Assembly: GCA_025966295.1 (NCBI GenBank)
Contig: JAOPVD010000348.1
Span: 1-11,551, forward strand
Source: Frankiales bacterium
GTDB taxonomy: Bacteria > Actinomycetota > Actinomycetes > Mycobacteriales > SCTD01
Reading direction: 5' to 3'
DNA length: 11,551 bases
Made by a program: the position numbers and the translations under genes
In this document: positions 7,529 to 11,551 of the stretch, one piece after another
Layout: each line of letters begins with the position of its first letter
Numbering within the stretch: position 1 is the first letter of the stretch
Notes under the pieces: generated by a model
The model's input: only the letters and a program-made list of their open reading frames with translations
Databases searched by the model: none
What the model was told of the DNA's origin: nothing

Positions 7529-7775
7529 GGGGTTCCTCCAGAACCATGGGGGGCGATCGCTCGCATCGTGCCACCCCAGCGCGACCGCCAGCCACGCGGC
7601 AACGCGCCGGAGGTGTCCCCGCAGCGACCGGCGGCTTCCGGCTGTGACACCATGTGCGCCCCGGGCAACCCCCGACCGACGCCGCGCGGCCCACCATCCC
7701 GCGCACCCGTACTGCACGAACTACGGCGTCGTCAGGCACCCGGCCCGGGTGCTCCGGCGCCCTGAGGAGCACGTT
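7529..7775. promoter_or_regulatory. Divergent intergenic region, ABC operon / malic enzyme
   Basis: This 247-bp gap must hold the promoters of the ABC operon (leftward) and the malic enzyme cluster (rightward). I see no convincing -35/-10 pair for either. It contains a GCGATCGC palindrome (7553-7560), a 5-bp stem around the ABC ribosome site (7531-7545) and a 17-bp palindrome (7736-7752). The reading frames that cross it are extensions of the flanking genes. No RNA gene was recognised. Confidence 0.6.
7736..7752. promoter_or_regulatory. 17-bp palindrome upstream of malic enzyme
   Basis: GCACCCGG (7736-7743) and CCGGGTGC (7745-7752) are perfect inverted arms around one C. The element ends 11 bp before the GAGGAG ribosome site and 23 bp before the GTG start. 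The one-base centre suggests a DNA-binding dimer site rather than an RNA stem. It could be an operator, but chance palindromes are common in such GC-rich DNA. Confidence 0.4.
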
Positions 7776-8981
7776 GTGACCGCCTTTCTGGAGGACCCGA
7801 CCGTCGTGACGACCCCCTCGGACAGGGACACCGATCCCGCCTTCGCCCTGCACCGCGGCGGGAAGATCGAGGTGGGCCTCACCGTCCCGCTGACGAGCCG
7901 CGAGGACCTGTCGCTGGCCTACACCCCCGGCGTCGCCCGCATCTGCACGGCGATCGCGCAGGACCCGGACCTGGTCTACGACTACACCTGGATGTCGCGC
8001 ACCGTCGCGGTCGTCACCGACGGCACCGCCGTACTGGGTCTGGGAGACATCGGTGCCAAGGCCGCCCTGCCGGTGATGGAGGGCAAGGCGATGCTCTTCA
8101 AGCACTTCGGGAACATCGACGCCGTCCCGATCTGCCTCGTCGTCACCGACACCGACGAGCTCATCGAGACGATCGTGCGGCTGGCCCCGGCGTTCGGCGG
8201 CATCAACCTCGAGGACATCAGCGCGCCGCGCTGCTTCGAGGTGGAGCGTCGGGTGCAGGAGCGCCTGTCGATCCCGGTCTTCCACGACGACCAGCACGGC
8301 ACCGCCATCGTCGTCCTGGCGGCCCTGCGCAACGCGGCCACCCTCACCGGCCGCACGCTCGGCGACCTCCGGGTGGTCGTGAGCGGCGCCGGCGCGGCTG
8401 GCATCGCGGTGTCGAAGATGATCCTGGAGGCCGGCATCGGTGACCTCGCGGTCGCCGACAGCAAGGGCATTGTCCACGTCGACCGCACCGACCTGAACGA
8501 CGAGAAGCGGATGTTCGCCGACATCAGCAACAAGGCGGCGTTCACCGGCTCGCTGGTCGACGCGCTCGGCGGCGCCGATGTCTTCCTGGGGCTGTCGAGC
8601 GGCAAGGTGGCCTTCGAGGCCGTGCAGTCGATGGCGCCGGACGCCTTCGTCTTCTCGATGGCCAACCCGGACCCGGAGATCCACCCCGACGACGCGCGCC
8701 GGGCCGGCGCCCGCGTCGTCGCCACCGGCCGCTCCGACTTCCCGAACCAGATCAACAACGTGCTGGCGTTCCCCGGTGTCTTCAAGGGCGCCATGGAGGT
8801 CCGGGCGACCCGGATCACCGAGGGCATGAAGCAGGCCGCGGCGGTGGCCCTCGCCTCCGTGGTGGGCGACGACCTCAGCGAGGAGTGCGTCATCCCGTCG
8901 GTCTTCGACGCACGGGTGGCGCCGGCCGTCGCGGCGGCCGTTGCCGAGGCCGCCCGCCGGGACGGCGTGGCTCGCCTCTAA
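7776..8981 (+). CDS. NAD(P)-dependent malic enzyme (oxaloacetate-decarboxylating)
   Basis: This 401-residue cytoplasmic enzyme decarboxylates malate oxidatively to pyruvate and CO2, giving NADH or NADPH. It is the short bacterial type without a phosphotransacetylase domain. Catalytic residues seen are Tyr49 in SLAYTPGVA and Lys104 in PVMEGKA. Metal ligands are Glu146 and Asp147 in NLEDISAP and Asp171 or Asp172 in FHDDQHGTA. The dinucleotide fold has GAGAAG (204-209), and MANPDPEI and NQINNVLAFPG follow. Cofactor choice cannot be fixed by eye. The GTG at 7776 has GAGGAG (7764-7769) 6 nt upstream; a GTG at 7806 is a weaker alternative. An MDR oxidoreductase gene starts 10 bp after the stop, implying an operon. 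Confidence 0.96.
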   Translation: MTAFLEDPTVVTTPSDRDTDPAFALHRGGKIEVGLTVPLTSREDLSLAYTPGVARICTAIAQDPDLVYDYTWMSRTVAVVTDGTAVLGLGDIGAKAALPVMEGKAMLFKHFGNIDAVPICLVVTDTDELIETIVRLAPAFGGINLEDISAPRCFEVERRVQERLSIPVFHDDQHGTAIVVLAALRNAATLTGRTLGDLRVVVSGAGAAGIAVSKMILEAGIGDLAVADSKGIVHVDRTDLNDEKRMFADISNKAAFTGSLVDALGGADVFLGLSSGKVAFEAVQSMAPDAFVFSMANPDPEIHPDDARRAGARVVATGRSDFPNQINNVLAFPGVFKGAMEVRATRITEGMKQAAAVALASVVGDDLSEECVIPSVFDARVAPAVAAAVAEAARRDGVARL

Positions 8982-8991
8982 GGTCGAGCGC

Positions 8992-9957
8992 ATGCTCGCC
9001 GTCACCTGCACCTCCCAGTCCGCCGACGACCCGCTCAGCGGACTCACCGTGGGGGAGCGACCCGACCCGACCGTGCCCGAGGGCTGGGTCCGCGTGCACC
9101 TGAAGGCGGCGGCCCTCAACCACCACGACCTGTGGTCGCTCAAGGGCGTCGGGCTGGCGGCGGACAAGCTCCCCATGGTGCTCGGCTGCGACGGCGCCGG
9201 CGTCCTCGACGACGGCACCGAGGTCGTCGTCCATGCCGTCATCACCTCCCCGACCTGGACGGGTGACGACACCCTCGACCCCAAGCGCACCCTGCTCTCC
9301 GAGCTGTACGACGGGACGCTGGCCGAGCAGGTCGTGGTGCCGGCCCGCAACGTGCTTGCCAAGCCGAAGGACCTGTCGTGGGAGGAGGCGGCCTGCCTGC
9401 CGACCGCCTGGCTCACCGCGTACCGGATGCTGTTCACGCAGAGCGGCCTGAAGCCGGGCCAGACGGTCCTGGTGCAGGGCGCCGGCGGCGGCGTGGCCAC
9501 CGCGGCGATCGCGCTGGCGCGGCACGCCGGCATGACGGTCTGGGCGACGAGCCGCGACCAGGACAAGCTGGCCAAGGCCCGGGAGATCGGCGCGCACGAG
9601 GTCTTCGAGACCGGCGCGCGGCTGCCCGGCAAGGTCGATGCGGTGCTCGAGACGGTCGGCAAGGCCACCTGGTCGCACTCGATGCGGGCCCTGCGTCCGG
9701 GCGGCACCCTGGTGGTGTCCGGTGCCACCACCGGCCCGGACCCGAGCGCCGACCTCAACCGCCTGTTCTTCCTGCAGCTGCGGGTCGTGGGCTCGACGAT
9801 GGGCACCCGCGAGGAGCTCGGGGACCTGCTGCGGTTCTGCGCCGCGACCGGGCTGCGGCCGCTGGTCGACGACGTCCGGCCGCTGGCCGATGCGCGGGCG
9901 AGCTTCGAACGCCTGGCAGAGGGCAAGGTCTTCGGCAAGCTCGTCCTGACGACCTGA
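8992..9957 (+). CDS. MDR-superfamily oxidoreductase (zinc-less, quinone-reductase-like)
   Basis: This 321-residue cytoplasmic NAD(P)H-dependent oxidoreductase has the MDR two-domain layout. An N-terminal GroES-like half contains ALNHHDLWSLKG and MVLGCDGAGVLDDGTEV. A Rossmann half follows, with VLVQGAGGGVATAA (GxGGGV at 163-168) and LRPGGTLVVSGATTG. The Cys cluster for structural zinc is missing and the catalytic zinc Cys position is occupied by NHHD. It therefore fits quinone reductases and enoyl reductases better than zinc alcohol dehydrogenases. TSRDQDKLAKA after the second strand hints at NADP(H). The ATG at 8992 lies 8 nt after AAGG (8980-8983), which overlaps the malic enzyme stop. The substrate is unknown. 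Confidence 0.88.
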   Translation: MLAVTCTSQSADDPLSGLTVGERPDPTVPEGWVRVHLKAAALNHHDLWSLKGVGLAADKLPMVLGCDGAGVLDDGTEVVVHAVITSPTWTGDDTLDPKRTLLSELYDGTLAEQVVVPARNVLAKPKDLSWEEAACLPTAWLTAYRMLFTQSGLKPGQTVLVQGAGGGVATAAIALARHAGMTVWATSRDQDKLAKAREIGAHEVFETGARLPGKVDAVLETVGKATWSHSMRALRPGGTLVVSGATTGPDPSADLNRLFFLQLRVVGSTMGTREELGDLLRFCAATGLRPLVDDVRPLADARASFERLAEGKVFGKLVLTT

Positions 9958-9969
9958 TCGGAGCCCTGC

Positions 9970-10785
9970 GTGGTGCTGCCCGTGCACGACGTCAACCCCG
10001 TACGTCGTACCCCAGTGGTCACCTACCTGCTCATCGCCGTCAACGTCGTCGTCTTCGTCCTGAGCCCGCTCTCGACGCATCTGCTGGGCGGCACCTCGGT
10101 GGCCGACCAGTGCGAGGTCGTGGCTTTCCTCGACAAGTACGCCGCGGTCCCGGACGAGCTGGTGCACAACCGGCAGGAGCCGATCGGTGCGACCGGTGAG
10201 GTCGGGCGGGCCGGCGGCCAGGTCGGCTGCGTCGAGCAGCAGCCGCCGCCGTTCCAGAAGACACCGGTCCTGTCGGTCCTCTACGCGATGTTCCTGCACG
10301 GCGGCTGGCTGCACCTGCTCGGCAACATGCTGTTCCTGTTCGTGTTCGGCAACAACGTCGAGGACCGGCTCGGGCGGCTGCGGTACCTGGCCTTCTACCT
10401 GTTCTGCGGGTACGCCGCGACCTACGGGTTCTCGCTGCTCTCACCGGACTCGACGCAGCCGCTGGTCGGCGCGTCCGGGGCCATCGCGGGTGTGCTCGGC
10501 GCCTACCTGGTGCTCTTCCCGAGAGCCAAGGTCTGGTCGCTGCTGACGTTCTTCTTCTTCCTACCCGTGCGGCTGCCGGCCTGGCTGGTCCTGGGCAGCT
10601 GGTTCGTGCTGCAGTACCTGTTCGCCCGCGGGTCCGGCATCGCCACCGGCGCGCAGCCGTCCACGGTGGCCTACTGGGCACACGTCATCGGTTTCCTGAT
10701 CGGTGCCGTCCTGGTCTGGCGGCTCCGCGGGACCGGCCAGGCGAGGGCGCTCCAGCCCCGCTGGGGCCCGTACGCCCACCGCTGA
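9970..10785 (+). CDS. Rhomboid-family intramembrane serine protease
   Basis: This 271-residue membrane protease cleaves transmembrane substrates. The catalytic Ser169 is in GASGAIAG and its partner His238 in YWAHVIGF. The HLLGNM motif supplies the oxyanion Asn (Asn119). About six hydrophobic segments are seen: the first near 16-36, the core from about 100, and the last around His238. A 60-residue loop after helix 1 contains Cys48 and Cys87, which could form a disulfide outside the cell. The GTG at 9970 is preceded by GGAG (9960-9963) at 6-nt spacing, and the gene starts 12 bp after the MDR stop, so the three plus-strand genes probably form one transcript. Its substrate is not predictable. Confidence 0.94.
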   Translation: MVLPVHDVNPVRRTPVVTYLLIAVNVVVFVLSPLSTHLLGGTSVADQCEVVAFLDKYAAVPDELVHNRQEPIGATGEVGRAGGQVGCVEQQPPPFQKTPVLSVLYAMFLHGGWLHLLGNMLFLFVFGNNVEDRLGRLRYLAFYLFCGYAATYGFSLLSPDSTQPLVGASGAIAGVLGAYLVLFPRAKVWSLLTFFFFLPVRLPAWLVLGSWFVLQYLFARGSGIATGAQPSTVAYWAHVIGFLIGAVLVWRLRGTGQARALQPRWGPYAHR

Positions 10786-10829
10786 CGGCGGCGGCGGGTC
10801 ACCCGGGAGGGCATGTGCGGGGTACAGGG

Positions 10830-10902
<73 letters not shown>

Positions 10903-10914
10903 TGAACGCGGTCG

Positions 10915-10920
10915 AGGCTA
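10915..10920 (-). promoter_or_regulatory. Possible -10 box of tRNA-Arg
   Basis: TAGCCT on the minus strand fits the actinobacterial TANNNT -10 consensus. It ends 12 nt before the mature tRNA 5' end, the right distance for a short leader. No good -35 box is seen 16-18 bp upstream, so the call is tentative. Confidence 0.35.
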
Positions 10921-10955
10921 GCGGTCCGCGGGCCGTTCGCACCGGCTCTCGCGCG

Positions 10956-10981
10956 GTCCACACCCGCCGGGCCCGTCCACA
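10956..10981 (+). repeat. Two direct GTCCACA repeats (DnaA-box-like)
   Basis: GTCCACA occurs at 10956-10962 and 10975-10981, with start points 19 bp apart. Extended upstream they read CGGTCCACA and CCGTCCACA, 7 of 9 matches to the actinobacterial DnaA box TTGTCCACA. They lie between the divergent tRNA-Arg and ssb. Two seven-base matches are weak evidence, and no AT-rich stretch or other origin feature is present. Confidence 0.3.
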
Positions 10982-10998
10982 GATCCGGTACGGCGCCC

Positions 10999-11018
10999 CC
11001 GGCGGCCGGCGCCGCCGG
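10999..11018. promoter_or_regulatory. Perfect 8-4-8 stem-loop upstream of ssb (first of two)
   Basis: CCGGCGGC (10999-11006) and GCCGCCGG (11011-11018) are perfect inverted arms around CGGC. This is the distal one of two similar elements before ssb. It could be a transcript hairpin or an operator. GC-rich DNA makes such stems by chance, so function is uncertain. Confidence 0.4.
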
Positions 11019-11035
11019 ACAGCGTGCGGGCTGCA

Positions 11036-11055
11036 CCCGGCGGACGGCCGCCGGG
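11036..11055. promoter_or_regulatory. Perfect 8-4-8 stem-loop upstream of ssb (second of two)
   Basis: CCCGGCGG (11036-11043) and CCGCCGGG (11048-11055) are perfect inverted arms around ACGG. It shares the CCGGCGG arm core with the first stem-loop, 37 bp away centre to centre. It ends 10 bp before the ssb ribosome site (GGAGG, 11066-11070), so as RNA it would sit in the leader. Confidence 0.42.
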
Positions 11056-11076
11056 ACCGACCCGCGGAGGGCACCC

Positions 11077-11551
11077 GTGCACGAGCCCCTGATCTCCCTG
11101 ACCGGCAACCTCGCCTTCGACCCCACGCTGCGGTACACGCCCAACGGCGTGGCGGTCGTCGACCTGCGGGTGGCCTCGACCCAGCGCCGCAAGGCCGGCG
11201 AGGACTGGGAGGACGGCGAGACGCTGTGGTTCGACGTCGCCTGCTGGAAGCAGCTGGCCGAGAACGCCAACGCCTCGCTGCACAAGGGCGACCGGGTCAC
11301 CGTCACCGGCCGGCTGGCCCAGAAGTCGTGGACCCGGGAGGACGGCAGCACCAGCGTCCGGCTGGTCGTCGACGCCACCGCCCTCGGCATCGACCTGACG
11401 CGGCACCGCATCACCGTGGTCAAGCCGGTGCGCGAGAGCGCGGCCGAGGCGACCTTCCCGGACCGCTGGGCGGACACCGGCGGCGGTCCGGCCGGACCGC
11501 CGGCGCTCGGCGACGCCGGGCCGCTGGTGCCGGTCAGCGACGAGGAGACCG
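11077..11551 (+). CDS. ssb: Single-stranded DNA-binding protein, stand-alone type (3' end outside window)
   Basis: The open frame runs off the window after 158 codons. It encodes an SSB OB-fold (about 1-110): ISLTGNLAFDPTLRYTPNG, VVDLRVAST, LWFDVACWKQLAENA, KGDRVTVTGRLAQKSW and RLVVDATALG. A less conserved Gly/Pro/acidic tail begins near 120. Its job is to coat and protect single-stranded DNA during replication, repair or recombination. The GTG at 11077 has GGAGG (11066-11070) 6 nt upstream. The usual main-ssb neighbours (rpsF, rpsR, rplI) are not on its upstream side, so this is probably an accessory paralogue like the mycobacterial one beside ettA; that neighbour would be beyond the window. 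Whether it keeps the acidic SSB C-terminal tip cannot be seen. Confidence 0.92.
   Translation, partial: MHEPLISLTGNLAFDPTLRYTPNGVAVVDLRVASTQRRKAGEDWEDGETLWFDVACWKQLAENANASLHKGDRVTVTGRLAQKSWTREDGSTSVRLVVDATALGIDLTRHRITVVKPVRESAAEATFPDRWADTGGGPAGPPALGDAGPLVPVSDEET

Noticed and set aside
7649..7665. TGTGACA...TGTGC as a CRP/GlxR-type site upstream of malic enzyme
   Set aside because: The second half is not the inverted TCACA needed for the dyad, so it is a partial match only.
7152..7775. Upstream extension of the malic enzyme frame
   Set aside because: It is antisense to the binding-protein gene; the family alignment and the GAGGAG ribosome site put the start at 7776.
6762..10022. Giant minus-strand open frame (1086 codons) over the malic enzyme and MDR genes
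   Set aside because: It runs across three well-identified genes in other frames or strands, has low-complexity composition and no motif.
8890..10314. Minus-strand open frame (474 codons) opposite MDR and rhomboid genes
   Set aside because: The composition is that of an antisense shadow and no domain is visible.
10795..10805. CGGGT-C-ACCCG inverted repeat as a terminator between rhomboid and tRNA
   Set aside because: The arms are only 5 bp with a one-base centre and no T-run, so it is too weak to call.

Overview
This is a very GC-rich, densely packed piece of an actinobacterial chromosome. GTG starts are frequent, codon third positions are almost all G or C, genes often overlap by 4 bp, and several products are typical of Actinobacteria: nickel superoxide dismutase with its SodX protease, a paired CrcB fluoride channel, and a stand-alone ssb near a tRNA. 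A soil or rock-dwelling lineage such as Geodermatophilaceae would fit, but that placement is inference. No integrase, transposase, CRISPR array or phage gene is visible. The window looks like ordinary core and housekeeping DNA with some interesting details.

Layout. Bases 1-42 hold the tail of an unknown gene, followed by two overlapping crcB genes (46-740, +) whose products probably pair as a heteromeric fluoride channel. Converging on them, on the minus strand, is a run starting at 4641: sodN (Ni-SOD), a strong hairpin, an Shb17-like histidine phosphatase, a GNAT acetyltransferase overlapping it by 4 bp, and a large polytopic GGDEF-EAL cyclic-di-GMP enzyme (718-3072). sodX (4697-4984, +) diverges from sodN across a 55-bp gap that contains a perfect 9-bp inverted repeat. 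Next is a minus-strand polar amino acid ABC transporter operon (4981-7528): lipoprotein binding protein, permease and ATPase, each overlapping the next by 4 bp. Its ATPase gene shares a CTAG stop palindrome with sodX.

From 7776 the plus strand carries a tight cluster of malic enzyme, a zinc-less MDR oxidoreductase and a rhomboid protease, with gaps of 10-12 bp. A tRNA-Arg(UCU) lies on the minus strand at 10830-10902. A stand-alone ssb starts at 11077 and runs off the window; two GC-rich stem-loops and two DnaA-box-like repeats precede it.

How the genes work together. SodX is expected to cleave the SodN propeptide to expose the His-Cys nickel hook. The CrcB pair exports fluoride. The ABC operon imports an amino acid, substrate unknown. 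Malic enzyme links malate to pyruvate and reducing power, and the phosphatase may act in sugar-phosphate metabolism. I found no clearly new multigene system. The best leads are the sodN/sodX palindrome, the GNRA hairpin directly upstream of the phosphatase start, the asymmetric CrcB pair, the Shb17-like phosphatase and the tandem stem-loops before ssb.
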